Positions 36,520 through 48,406 of a stretch of 64,000 bases of DNA are shown piece after piece. Position numbers and translations under genes: made by a program. This DNA comes from Neocallimastix lanati (nom. inval.) (taxonomy: Eukaryota > Neocallimastigomycota > Neocallimastigomycetes > Neocallimastigales > Neocallimastigaceae). A model generated the notes under the pieces. That model was not told where the DNA came from and did no database searches. It was given only the letters and a program-made list of their open reading frames with translations. Where the stretch lies: contig JACVTC010000162.1 in the NCBI GenBank assembly GCA_016946835.1, positions 276,001 through 340,000 on the forward strand, written 5' to 3'. Positions within the stretch are counted from its first letter, which is position 1; each line of letters starts with the position of its first letter.

Positions 36520-37148
36520 AATATTTAATAACAAATAATTAAATAATTAAATAATAAATAATAAATAATAAATAATGAATAATAAATAATAAATAATAAA
36601 AAGAGTATTTATTTATAAATAATAAATAATAAATAATAAATAATTGAATAATAAATAATAAATAATAAATAATACAAAAAAAGAGTATTTATTAATAAAT
36701 AATAAATAATAAATAATAAATAATAAATAATTAAATATAATAATAAATAAATATAAAATAATAATAATAATAGATAATAAATAATAAATAATAAATAAAT
36801 AATAAATTGTAATAATAATAATATTGTTTTCTTATTTATTTATTAAATAAAAATAAATAATGAATGAATAAAGAAAGAATACATAAAAGATGGTAATTGA
36901 ATAATTGAATAATTGAATAATTGAATAAATGAATAATAATAAGAAAAGAAGTTAATTTTATTAATAATGAATTAATAAATAATGGAATAATAATATATAA
37001 AAAAAAAGAATAGATCATAAATAAAGAATAAACCTTTATATAAATTTATTAATAAATTTTAAATCCCAAACAAATACTTTCCTCGAACAAAGGGTTAAAT
37101 CAATTAAAAAGAAATCATTTATTAAATAAATAAATAATTAATTATTAA

Positions 37149-37212
<64 letters not shown>

Positions 37213-37215
37213 AAT
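36520..37215. repeat. ATAAAT satellite block
   Basis: Same marker units (AAAAAGAGTATTTATTAATA) as at 34,615. The segment 36,826-36,880 (TATTAAATAAAAATAAATAA and ATGAATGAATAAAGAA) repeats 34,865-34,910, so a larger piece was duplicated. Ends with (AAAT)n at 37,125-37,210. Confidence 0.8.
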
Positions 37216-39400
37216 TAATAAATATCGTTAGATTGGTAAAACATATGAAATGTCATATTGATTAAAACCATATTAAATAATACATGTTAATGTATAAAAT
37301 AAATTAAATATACAAGCCACAATATATACATATATATTCATATTAGTTTAAATCTTTACTTGAACTGAATAATAGGAGTAACCATCATAAAATATATAAA
37401 ATTGACATAATTATGAAGTTTAACAAATATATAAAATAATAAATAAATAAATAAATAATAAATAAATAATTAAACATAAAAATTGATGTATTTTTGTGGG
37501 GGATATCTTTCTAAATCTTTTCATGGTATAACGTCATATGAATCAATGTGTAAAATTATTATATATTATATATATTATATATATTAAAGATATAGCATAG
37601 ATATATTGTAGATAAAACACAAATATATTGTAAATATATTATCTGATATATTCTCAATAGAAATAGATATTGATTTTAAATAATTTTTAAATTAAATGTC
37701 AAGGATGAGAATTCTTTAATATAAATTTAATATATAAAACATTCATTTAATATTAAAATGTTTTGATTTAGCCAATAATCTTTTTAATTTATTGTGTTTT
37801 ATTATAGATTAAATTTAATTTAATGATAACGGTAAAAAAAAATTTATTTTATTTTTATTTGGAATCATTAAATTTTTATTATTCTTAGACTTTTTTAGTA
37901 ATTTTTCCCATTTTAATTTAATTATAAATTAGGTTTGTATTTAATTTAAATTTTAATTAACTAAATGAATTAAAAAAAAAGTATTATTTTGATGTAAAAG
38001 GGATATGAAATTCTTAACAATAAAATTAATTAATAATCACGTGTATCAAATTCAAATAAAAATAATAACATAATAAAAAGTAACGTGATAAAATAAATTT
38101 ATGGTTTGATATAAATTTTAATTTTAGATGATTATTTTGGGTTGAAAGAAAGATAAATTTTTATTATTTAAAAAAAAACTTTTATGTAAATATATATATA
38201 TATATATATATATAATTAATTTATATAAATAATTTTTATAGTTTGTATATTCTCTTTTCTTTATTAGAAGATTTTTTTAATTATTATAATAGTTATTAAC
38301 AATGATTAAATATTAATACTTTATAAATATTAATCCTTTATATATATTAATACTCATTAATAAAAATAATTATAAAATATATATATAAAGTATTAATATA
38401 CTTTATATATATATTTTATAATTATTTTTATTAATATTTTATTATTCTACTTATTTTTTTAATTAAAATATATACTGAAATATATTCAAACTACTAAGAA
38501 ATGAATAAATGTTAACATATTAGTTTATATAGGAATAAATAAATGAATAAAATAAAATATATTCAATTTATATAGGAATAAAATAGATTCAGTTTAAATT
38601 AAATATAATTTTATTTTTATTCTTGTTTTATTTTAATTCAACGTTAAATAACATTTAAATATTTAAATATTTAATATATAATATGAAATATATTAATAAA
38701 ATAATAAAATATATTAAAATATATTAATAAAAAAATGAATAAAATATCTCCCTTTAAAAAACAACCCTAAATAATATCATCCTATTATTATTTAATTATT
38801 ATTTAATTATTTAATTATTTATTTAATTATTTAATTATTTATTATTTAATTATTTATTATTTAATTATTTATTTATTTAATTATTTATTATTATTTAATT
38901 ATTTAATTATTTATTATTATTAATTTAATTATTAACGATGATAAATAAAAATCATAAATTTTATTTAAAAATAAATAAATATATGGATGATCACATGAAG
39001 TCAACTTAATATAAGTTTATTAATATAATTAATAAAAAAAAAATAAAAACAAAAAGAAAACATTTGAACATAAAAATAAATTTATGGTTTAATATAAAAC
39101 TATTTTTTGTATTTTTTTTAGATGATTATTATTAATTATTAATTATTAATTAATTATTTCTTATTTACTTATTATTTTATTATTTAATTATTTATTATTT
39201 ATTATTTATTATTTAATATTTATTATTTTATTTTATTGAATGTCAACATAATTTATAGATTTATTAAGAACTAAACAAAAATTGTATTATGGATGACATA
39301 GATGAAATATGTGGCAAATGTATTTAAAAAGAATTTTAATAGAATAAATATTAAAGCCACAATATATATAAATATAAATATATATATAATTTGTGTTAGT
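37216..39400. other. AT-rich gene-free region
   Basis: Phrases at 37,240-37,420 and 39,240-39,420 are alike (AAGCCACAATATATA and flanks), pointing to diverged copies of an interspersed repeat. A palindromic AT stretch lies at 38,330-38,450. (TTAATTAT)n-like tracts lie at 38,790-38,935 and 39,125-39,230. No gene or RNA is seen. Confidence 0.5.
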
Positions 39401-39932
39401 TTATAATAATTATAGGAGAAAAGTAAAAAAAAAAAAGATGTTCAACCTTCTATCATTAAGATATTAAAAGTTGACATAGTTAATTAATAAAAGACACTCT
39501 TTCCTATAAAAAAAAAAAGTTCTGATGCTTTGTTTTAGGATGAAATTTTATAATAATAATTTGTTAGTTTAAAAGTGATTTTATAATTTTTATCTAATTT
39601 CAATATTATTAAAAAAAAAAAAAAAAATAAAATTCATTTATTTTCAAAGTAGTAAAAATATAAAACGTTATAATAATTATAGGAGAAAAGTAAAAAAAAA
39701 AAGATGTTCAACCTTCTATCATTAAGATATTAAAAGTTGACATAGTTAATTAATAAAAGACACTCTTTCCTATAAAAAAAAAAGTTCTGATGCTTTGTTT
39801 TAGGATGAAATTTTATAATAATAATTTGTTAGTTTAAAAGTGATTTTATAATTTTTATCTAATTTCAATATTATTAAAAAAAAAAAAAAAAATAAAATTC
39901 ATTTATTTTCAAAGTAGTAAAAATATAAAACG
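39401..39932. repeat. 267-bp tandem duplication
   Basis: 39,401-39,667 is repeated at 39,668-39,932 with differences only in A-run lengths. The unit contains GATGTTCAACCTTCTATCAT and GATGCTTTGTTTTAGGATGA. No reading frame. Confidence 0.9.
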
Positions 39933-40379
39933 TTAATTAATAATGAAAAATTATTAAAAAAAAAAATCTAATATAAACTATTAAATTTTTTAAAAATTAT
40001 TATTTCTATACATAAAAAATAATTATTAAATAATCGATTGATAATAAATGATAAATTTACATATATTTATGTTTTTACATAAATATATCCCCATCACATT
40101 TATTTTCATTATATATTCACATGATTAATGTATGTATTTATTTTATTAATCCTTAGAGTTTTTTGCTTTGAGTTTTTACATCACTCTCTAAATTTAATTT
40201 AGTGATAATATAAGCCCATGAAATACAAATACAAATACAAATACAAATACAAATACAAATACAAATACAAATACAAATACAATATAAGTACAAATATAAT
40301 CTACAATCTACAATCTACAAATTGATAGAAAATAAAAAATTTAATTTAATTAATGTTTATTTTTATTTTTTTTTGTTTA
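39933..40379. repeat. AT-rich spacer with AAATAC repeat
   Basis: 40,219-40,280 is a hexanucleotide run of about ten AAATAC units. The rest is plain AT sequence. Confidence 0.8.
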
Positions 40380-41440
40380 TTATAAATAATAAATAATAAA
40401 TAATAAATAATAAATAATAAATAATAGAAAAGAGTATTTATTAATAAATAAATAATAAATAATAAATAATAAAAAGAGTATTTATTAATAAATAAATAAT
40501 AAATAATAAATAATAAAAAGAGTATTTATTAATAAATAAATAATAAATAATAAATAATAAATAATAAAAAGAGTATTTATTAATAAATAATAAATAATAA
40601 ATAATTGAATAATAAATAATAAATAATAAGAGTATTTATTAATAAATAATAAATAATAAATAATAAAAAGAGTATTTATTAATAAATAATAAATAATAAA
40701 TAATAAATAATTGAATAATAAATAATAAATAATAAATAATAAATAATAAATAATAAATAATAAATAATAAATAATAAATAATAAATAATAAATAATAAAT
40801 AATATATAATATATAATAAATAATAAATAATAAAAAGAGTATTTATTAATAAATAAATAATAAATAATAAATAATAAAAAGAGTATTTATTAATAAATAA
40901 ATAATAAATAATAAATAATAAAAAGAGTATTTATTAATAAATAATAAATAATAAATAATAAATAATAAAAAGAGTATTTATTAATAAATAATAAATAATA
41001 AATAATATAAAGAGTATTTATTAATAAATAATAAATAATAAATAATAAAAAGAGTATTTATTAATAAATAATAAATAATAAATAATAAAAAGAGTATTTA
41101 TTAATAAATAATAAATAATAAATAATAAATAATAAATAATAATAAAGAGTATTTATTAATAAATAATAAATAATAAATAATAAATAATAAATAATAAATA
41201 ATAAATAATAAAAAGAGTATTTATTAATAAATAATAAATAATAAAAAGAGTATTTATTAATAAATAATAAATAATAAAAAGAGTATTTATTAATAAATAA
41301 TAAATAATAAAAAGAGTATTTATTAATAAATAATAAATAATAAATAATAAATAATAAAAAGAGTATTTATTAATAAATAAATAATAAATAATAAATAATA
41401 AATAACAAAAAGAGTATTTATTAATAAATAAATAAATAAA
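40380..41440. repeat. ATAAATAAT satellite with GAGTATTTATT marker
   Basis: About 20 marker phrases AAAAAGAGTATTTATTAATA separated by variable numbers of AAATAAT units. Same family and orientation as 34,615 and 36,520. Open frames on the minus strand are a by-product of the repeat. Confidence 0.9.
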
Positions 41441-41916
41441 ATAATGGTGACCTATAATAAATTTAATTAATTTAATTAAAATTGAATAAATTAATTTAAT
41501 TAAAATTAAATAAACATTTTTAGACAAAAAAAAACATGAAATAAAAATGAAAAAAATGAATTATAATATTAAATAGTAAATAATAAATAATAAATAGTCA
41601 ATAGTCAATAGTCAATAATAAATAATAAATAGTCAATAGTCAATAGTCAATAATAAATAATAAATACTGAATAGTCAATATTAAATAGTCAATAGTCAAT
41701 AATAAATAGTCAATAGTCAATAGTATATAGTCAATCTATCCCTAGATAAATATTAAATAGTCAATCTATTCATCTATAAATAGTTGATATTAAATCTATT
41801 CATAAATAAATATACTTATATAGTCAATAGTCAATCTATCCATATATAGATTAAAACATAAAAAAAATATTTTTTTTTTTACTATTTAAATAATTTAATA
41901 TGCAAAAGATTTGACA

Positions 41917-41920
<4 letters not shown>
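41441..41920. repeat. AT-rich region with AGTCAAT repeats
   Basis: 41,580-41,840 contains many AATAGTCAATAGTCAATA phrases. No gene. Confidence 0.75.
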
Positions 41921-41954
<34 letters not shown>

Positions 41955-41980
41955 ATTAAATATTATTATTATTATTGTTA

Positions 41981-42041
<61 letters not shown>

Positions 42042-42152
42042 ATTATTATTATTAATTATTATTATTAATTATTATTATTATTATTACTATTATTATTAAT
42101 TATTATTATTATTAATTATTATTATTATTATTAATTATTATTATTATTATTA

Positions 42153-42192
<40 letters not shown>

Positions 42193-42200
42193 ATTATTAC

Positions 42201-42274
<74 letters not shown>

Positions 42275-42302
42275 AATTATTATTATTACTATTATTATTA
42301 AT

Positions 42303-42333
<31 letters not shown>

Positions 42334-43134
42334 CATTATTATTATTTGATAAAGTACACCTTGGTTCACTCTCTTTCTGGGAGAAGTTATATAATTTATT
42401 TATGAAATTTATTAATATAATATAATTTTATTTACTTATTTATTAAATATTTATTTATTTATTTTATAATTAAAATTTACTTAATTAACTAATAATTTTT
42501 ATAAATTCATGTTAAATATCATTAACTAATTTTACTAATAAAATATTTTTATTTTGGCAATTTATTATTATAATTTTAACTATTTGAATTGCATGAATGG
42601 CAATTTGCAAAACTGCAAAATTACAAAGAATAAATATAAAGAAAAAGTATTCTTTATATAATACTCTTTAATTATAAACTATTTTAAAATAATAAGAATT
42701 AAATATTTATAAAAAGTATAATATAAATAATAAAATAATTATAAAATATAAAAATATAATAAAAATATAATAAAAATAATTAAAATGAAATAAAATAAAA
42801 CTTAATTAATTTATAAATTATTTACATATTTACATAACATAAAATTTATGTTATAAATTTTATGTTTACATTAATTTTATGTATTTTTAGAGAATTTATG
42901 ATATTACATAAATTTATCATATATCACGTTATTTCTGGATCATTTTATAAATCATATGATAATTAATCAAGTGATTAATTAATTTATTTTTATGTAATTA
43001 TTAATGAAATAATTTATTAATAATTAAAGTTTTTATTTTCATTTCATATCATATTATTATTAATTATCATTATTATTATTATTATTATTAATTATTAATT
43101 ATTATTATTTATTTATTATTATTAATTATTATTA

Positions 43135-43183
<49 letters not shown>

Positions 43184-43210
43184 ATTATTATTAATTATTA
43201 TTATAGATGT
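41921..43210. repeat. (ATT)n microsatellite interrupted by an LTR-like insertion
   Basis: (ATT)n with scattered ATTAATT variants at 41,921-42,346 and 43,052-43,210. The two parts are one locus split by the element at 42,347-43,051. Confidence 0.9.
42347..43051 (+). mobile_element. Solo-LTR-like repeat, copy 2
   Basis: 705 bp, begins TGATAAAGTACACCTTGG and ends CATTTCATATCA. It is very similar to 9,974-10,724 along its length, including GGGAGAAGTTATATAATTTA and TCACGTTATTTCTGGATCAT. It sits inside an (ATT)n tract, so the target duplication is ambiguous. No coding capacity. This clean insertion defines the ends of the family. Confidence 0.7.
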
Positions 43211-45614
43211 ATTTGATTCATTTTTTTATATTAAATAAATAAAATAATATATTAAATTATAAATAAAATAATTAAATAATAAATTAAATAATATTCAAAT
43301 AATGATTATCAAAATGACCCAATTTAATTTTTTATTAATAATAAAATTTGAGTAATGATGACTAATTGATTTATTGGGGGATGATAGGCACAACAATAGT
43401 TAGAGGATGAAAAAAGCATCGACGTCATCTCTTTTGATACGAGCCACATTTCCATTCATAGGATAATTTAAGAATTAAACAGAGCAGTGAATTTCAGACA
43501 ATGGCTTGTATAAATATGATTTAACGCCACACTAAATGTATAGAACTATTGATAATATTAAAGTCATCAATCATTTATTTCATTAATAATAAATAATTAG
43601 ATATATATATATATTTTAAGCATTCATAATGAAAAAAGTTCCTAAACACATTTTTTGTTTAAATCAATCCATCCATCAATCAATAATAAATAAACTTTTT
43701 GAGAAATGCACCACATTGGAAATGGAATGTGATACATTTTGCAATGTGGCGTGTTTTTAGAAGTGACATATAAAAAAATAATTATTATAGAAGAAAATAA
43801 ATAAACAAATATTTAAATAATGTTGAATATATTAAAGTTCTTATATAAATAAAGCATTTTAATAGTTATTATATAAATAAAATAATTAATTAATAATTCA
43901 TTAATTAATAAAAAAAATTATTAATTATTTTATTATTTTTTTTTAAAAAAAAATTTATATTTAAAATTTTTGATGATCATTATTTAGTTATTATTATTAA
44001 TATTCATTTAGTTATTATTAATTATTATTATTATTATTATTAATTATTATTATTATTATTATTAATTATTTATAAATACAATCTTTTATTATAATTATTA
44101 TTATTTTTTTTTTAATTATTTATTATAATAATTTAATTTTAGTATTTTATATGATTTAAATAAAATTGAAGTTGGGGGATATAAAATGATTAAAATCTAT
44201 GATGGAAGTTCAAATTTATAAATTTTAAAGTTTTTAACTTTTACACCAAAAAATTACACAAATTCTAAAAAAGAAATTATCAAATTGAAATGAATCTATT
44301 CCATATGTATATTATATCAATATATTACACAAATATATTATTATATGAATCTAATATATGAATCTAATATATCAATATATTTCATATATATTATTATATG
44401 AATCTATTCTATGAATATATCAATATTTAATTAATAGAAAATAGTCATTAAAAAAAAAAAAAAAAAGGATCGTACATAATTTAAATATATATTATAAACA
44501 ATATAATTTAATATATTGAATAATTAATGTACATAATATATTTCCAACTATGGTAAAAGATAATTTTCACAATAATATATTGTAATATAAATTTAATTAC
44601 ACAAAATATAAATAGTATTTATTAATTTAAAAAGGATAAATATTGGCTTAAAAAATGTGATAATGAGTAAATGCTGGATGTATTTGGGAATATTGCATCA
44701 TGTAATACGACATTTCTACATTATTATTTAATGATATATTATAACTATTTATTTTAAAATACCAATTTCTAATAATGCGCCACTTTTAATATGTAACATA
44801 TGTAATTCTATAATAGGATTAATTAATATTCATTTACATTTACATTTACATTTACAGGATGATGAAAAGATTTGGAACATAGAAAGGTTGATCGATTTTT
44901 ATTTTTAATTTAAATGATTAAAAAAAAAAAAATTTAATTAATTAATTTATTAATTAAAAAATGAAATCATTTATTTCTTAATATAGTAGAAAACAACAAC
45001 AAAAAAAATATCAAAAAAAAAAAAAAAAAAAAAAAAAAACATATAGTTAAAAAGATATAGTAAAAATAAAATAATAATAAAATCAATCAAAATAAATAGT
45101 AAAAAGAATAAGAAAAATAGTAAAAAGAATAAGAAAAATAGTTAAAACAATAAGAAAAATAGTTAAAACAATAAGAAAAATAGTAAAAAATATATATTTA
45201 TATAGACAATTATAATTTATATTTTTAATAAAAATGAATCATCAAAGATAAAAAAAAAAAAAAAAAAGAATAATATTTGTTTATTGGTATATTCCAACCT
45301 TTCTATTATATTACTTTATATTATATTATATTAGATAGACAGATATTTTATATTTAATATATTTTTTTTTAAAAAAAAAAAAAATAATAAAAAGATAATT
45401 AATATTGTATTTTAATAATACATGATTTGTGTAACTTTCATTTTTTTTTATATATATATATTTTATTTAAATTTAATTTAATGATGATTAAAATGTTAAT
45501 ATGAACAAAATAATATAAATGATTCAATTATTAATATATGAAATTAATAAATTAATATTATTATTGGATTTAAACCTTAAAATTTATATTGTTTTGATAG
45601 TAAAATCAAAAGAG
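43211..45614. other. AT-rich region with MULE-end-like motifs
   Basis: 43,370-43,560 is GC-richer and includes CAATGGCTTGTATAAATATG and ACGCCACACTAAATG. 43,700-43,770 has AAATGCACCACATTGG and GCAATGTGGCGTGTTTTTAG. 44,700-44,800 has ATAATGCGCCACTTTTAATA. These resemble the ends of the two MULEs and may be remnants of non-coding relatives. Further on are (ATT)n runs and a 20-bp repeat with AGAAAAATAGTAAAAAG-like units (45,100-45,190). No gene. Confidence 0.5.
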
Positions 45615-45622
45615 TATAAAAA
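45615..45622 (+). promoter_or_regulatory. TATA box of the symporter gene
   Basis: TATAAAAA within GAGTATAAAAAGGAG, 167 bp upstream of the ATG. It is followed by a pyrimidine-rich CTTCTTCAAG stretch that would suit transcription initiation. This is the cleanest TATA motif next to a gene in the window. Confidence 0.55.
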
Positions 45623-45788
45623 GGAGAACATTTATTTTTTTATTTTCTTCTTCAAGAACCAAAATAAGTAAATCTATTACTTATTTAATAAAAAAAAAAA
45701 ATTATAAATAAAAATAAATAATAAATATAATAAAAATATATAATAAAAGATTAAATTAATTTAAGTTAAAAAAAAAAACAAATAAATA

Positions 45789-47219
45789 ATGTCTGAAGTT
45801 GATAAGAGAGATTTAGAAGCCAAGGGTTTCTACAAACTTTCTTGGGTTCAAAGATTCGGTTTCGCTTCTGGTGATTTAGCCCAAAACTTAATTTACCAAA
45901 CTGTAGCTTCTCAACTTATGTTCTTCTGTACCGATGTTTACATTTTAGGTGGTGATAGAAGTAAGGCTGCTGGTATTGCATCTACTTTGATGTTAATCGT
46001 TCGTTTCGTTGATATGGTTTGGGATCCAATTGTTGGTGCCTTCATTGATAAGCATCACCCACGTTGGGGTAAATACCGTTCTTACTTAATTATTGGTGGT
46101 ATTCCATTAACCGTTTTCTCCGCCCTTACTTTCTGGAACAAATTCGCTCCATCCGTTCCATACATCTACATTACCTACATCTTATTATCTTTATCTTACA
46201 CTTTAGTTAACGTTCCATACGGTGCTATTAACTCTTCTTTAACTAGAGATAATGATGAAATTACCATGCTTACTTCTCTTCGTATGTGGTGTGCTAACAT
46301 TGGTTGTTTCTTCGTCTACACCTTACTTTTCCTTTTCATCGCTATCGTCGGTGGTACTCCAATTCCATGGGACATGATTCTCTTCAACTTATTCGGTAAC
46401 ATTCCAAACCTTTGCATTGTTCCATTCATGCCAGCTATTAAGAACTTAATTGGTAAGAAGAATATGTTCTACGTTTTCTTAACTGTTGCTGTTGCTGGTA
46501 ATGCTATCTTATACGTTGCTAGTAGAATGAACGCTAATGACTGGTGGTACCGTATTGGTAACTTAATCAAGTCTACTGGTGTCTGTGTCGCTACTGGTTA
46601 CCAATGGGCTCTTGTTCCAGAAGTTATTTCCTACGGTGAATGGAAGACTGGTCGTAGAATTTCCGCTATTGTTAACGCTATTACTGGTTTATTCTTCAAG
46701 GCTGGTTTCGCTTTAGGTGGTGCTATTCCAGGTTGGATTATTCAAGCCTCCGGTTACGTTTCCCCACCAGCTGGTGAAAGTACTTTACCAAAGGACCCAA
46801 TGGCTTGGTTCACTACTTTATCTATTTACTTCGTTATCGGTTTCATCATCCTTATCTTCTGTTTCACTCAAACTAAGGAACGTGTTGTTATGGAAGAAGG
46901 TCAAGTTGACTCCGTCAAGGTTAGTGACTTCTGGACTGAATTCGCTCGTAACCCACCACTTGTTGTCGTTTCTCTCTTCTTCATTGTTTCCTTCGTTATG
47001 CAAAACATTAGTAACACTTCTAACAACTACTTAATGAACGATCTTTACAAGCAAAAGCCATCTGCTCAAGAAGCTATCCGTTGGACTGTCTGTGTCATTC
47101 CAGGTATTCTTGCTATCGTTTGTATGATTATCATTTCCAGATACAGTTTAACTGATGACAAGATTGAAAAGATCAACAAGGAAATTGAAGAAAGAAATGC
47201 TGCTAAAGACAGTGCTTAA
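45789..47219 (+). CDS. GPH-family sugar:cation symporter with permuted segment order
   Basis: 476 codons, intact, codon use strongly biased, so probably well expressed. It is a membrane carrier of the glycoside-pentoside-hexuronide family (MelB/XynP type), expected to take up oligo- or monosaccharides with a cation. Family marks: GDLAQNLIYQ (28-37), the RWGKYRSYL signature (92-100), VNVPYGAI, YGEWKTGRR (282-290). About 12 membrane segments: near 26-48, 58-80, 98-116, 122-145, 167-189, 195-215, 225-245, 256-278, 293-319, 339-360, 388-406, 433-451. In bacterial relatives the TKER central loop lies between TM6 and TM7, before the YGEWKTG region. Here TKERVV is at residues 362-367, after it. The block 325-422 (TM6, loop, TM7) thus seems moved behind TM11. 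The C-terminal segment and the charged tail are in the normal place. Bacterial transfer is likely for the family. Confidence 0.85.
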   Translation: MSEVDKRDLEAKGFYKLSWVQRFGFASGDLAQNLIYQTVASQLMFFCTDVYILGGDRSKAAGIASTLMLIVRFVDMVWDPIVGAFIDKHHPRWGKYRSYLIIGGIPLTVFSALTFWNKFAPSVPYIYITYILLSLSYTLVNVPYGAINSSLTRDNDEITMLTSLRMWCANIGCFFVYTLLFLFIAIVGGTPIPWDMILFNLFGNIPNLCIVPFMPAIKNLIGKKNMFYVFLTVAVAGNAILYVASRMNANDWWYRIGNLIKSTGVCVATGYQWALVPEVISYGEWKTGRRISAIVNAITGLFFKAGFALGGAIPGWIIQASGYVSPPAGESTLPKDPMAWFTTLSIYFVIGFIILIFCFTQTKERVVMEEGQVDSVKVSDFWTEFARNPPLVVVSLFFIVSFVMQNISNTSNNYLMNDLYKQKPSAQEAIRWTVCVIPGILAIVCMIIISRYSLTDDKIEKINKEIEERNAAKDSA

Positions 47220-48047
47220 ATTATTTAACTTTTAAAAAAATAAAAGAAAATTTCTTTCTTATTTAATAATTAAATACTTAATAAAATTAGTATTCAATCA
47301 TATAGAAAATATTAAAAAAGAAAGAAATGTATATTTTTTTTACTATTGTAGAATTAAATATATATAAATTATAAATAATATTAAAAATTTAAATAATTTT
47401 AATATTAAATGTACAAAGAAAAATAAAAATAAGAAATTAAGAAAGCAAAAAATAAAAAAAATAAGAAAATTTAAAAGTTAAAAAATGTAGAAAAAAATCA
47501 AAAGAAAAATTAAAGTCAATAAAAATAAAGAAAATAAAGTAAATAAAAAAATAAATAAATAAAATTGTAAAAAAAAAAAAAATAAAATTTATAATTATGG
47601 GATAATAATTATTAAATGTGTGTATTTTAGAATAATTTTAAATATATATTATTATTATTGTCTGTTTTTTTTGATTTTTTTTTATTTATTTTTTATATAT
47701 ATATAATTATTTAAATATTTTTTTTATTGTATGAAGTTGTCATGTTTGATGAAATCAAGGATTAAGGCATAAAAAAAAATAGAGTTTAAACCGAAAGTGG
47801 TGAAAATCATGTAAAGTAATTTTCTATTTCTCACTCTGAAATTCCCGCATCGTAGTACAACTTACTAAAATATATAGTATTTCTGAGCTTTTTTTTTTTT
47901 TTATTTCTTTATTTTTTAATTTTTTTATCTTTTATCTTTTATTTTTTTATATTTTTAATTTAAAATGTACTTTCAACCTACATGTTATGGAAATGTATTC
48001 TCTTCCCTGTCTAAAAAAAAATTAAAAAAAAAAAAAAAAAAAAAAAA
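47220..48047. other. 3' flank of symporter gene, then duplicated spacer
   Basis: A-rich 3' flank to about 47,700. 47,840-48,010 (AATTCCCGCATCGTAGTACA, ATGTACTTTCAACCTACATG, AATGTATTCTCTTCC) has counterparts at 60,855-60,970 and 61,300-61,320, so it belongs to the duplicated tRNA segment. No gene. Confidence 0.5.
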
Positions 48048-48302
48048 TACGAATCTCTTTGTCTCTCTCTTACAACAGAAATTACGCCTCGGACTAGTAT
48101 TCGACAAGGGATTACTATTCCGTTGGTATAAGCGCAAACTAACCAGGAGTGTCAACACTTGAAAATGAAATTAAAGACAAAGGCTAGCATAGAGGCCATT
48201 CGCCTCTGAAGGGAAAAGATCAAGATCATAATTTCTTTTTCAGAGAGTCCATTCAAACCCTAATCCATAAGGAGATGAGGTTCGTTGTATATGAACTTTT
48301 TT
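48048..48302 (+). other. Pol III-like element, copy 1 (SINE or ncRNA)
   Basis: GC-richer 255-bp block with a diverged copy at 60,231-60,472. The plus strand has GGACTAGTATTCG (weak A box), a hairpin AGAGGC-CATTC-GCCTCT, GGTTCGTTGTA at 48,279-48,289 (B-box-like) and T6 at 48,297-48,302 as a possible terminator. Copy 2 keeps these features better. No known RNA family was recognised. Confidence 0.4.
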
Positions 48303-48406
48303 CTTGAATTTATTTATACACTTTATTTTTAAATTCTGTGTTTTTTTAAAATAAAATATATTTATGTAATTTATAAATAAATAAAAAAAAAAATTTTTTT
48401 TAAATT

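Noticed and set aside
41156-41527. Open frame of 123 codons on the minus strand
   Set aside because: By-product of the ATAAATAAT satellite.
46717-47034. Open frames overlapping the symporter gene in other frames
   Set aside because: Shadows of a strongly codon-biased real gene.
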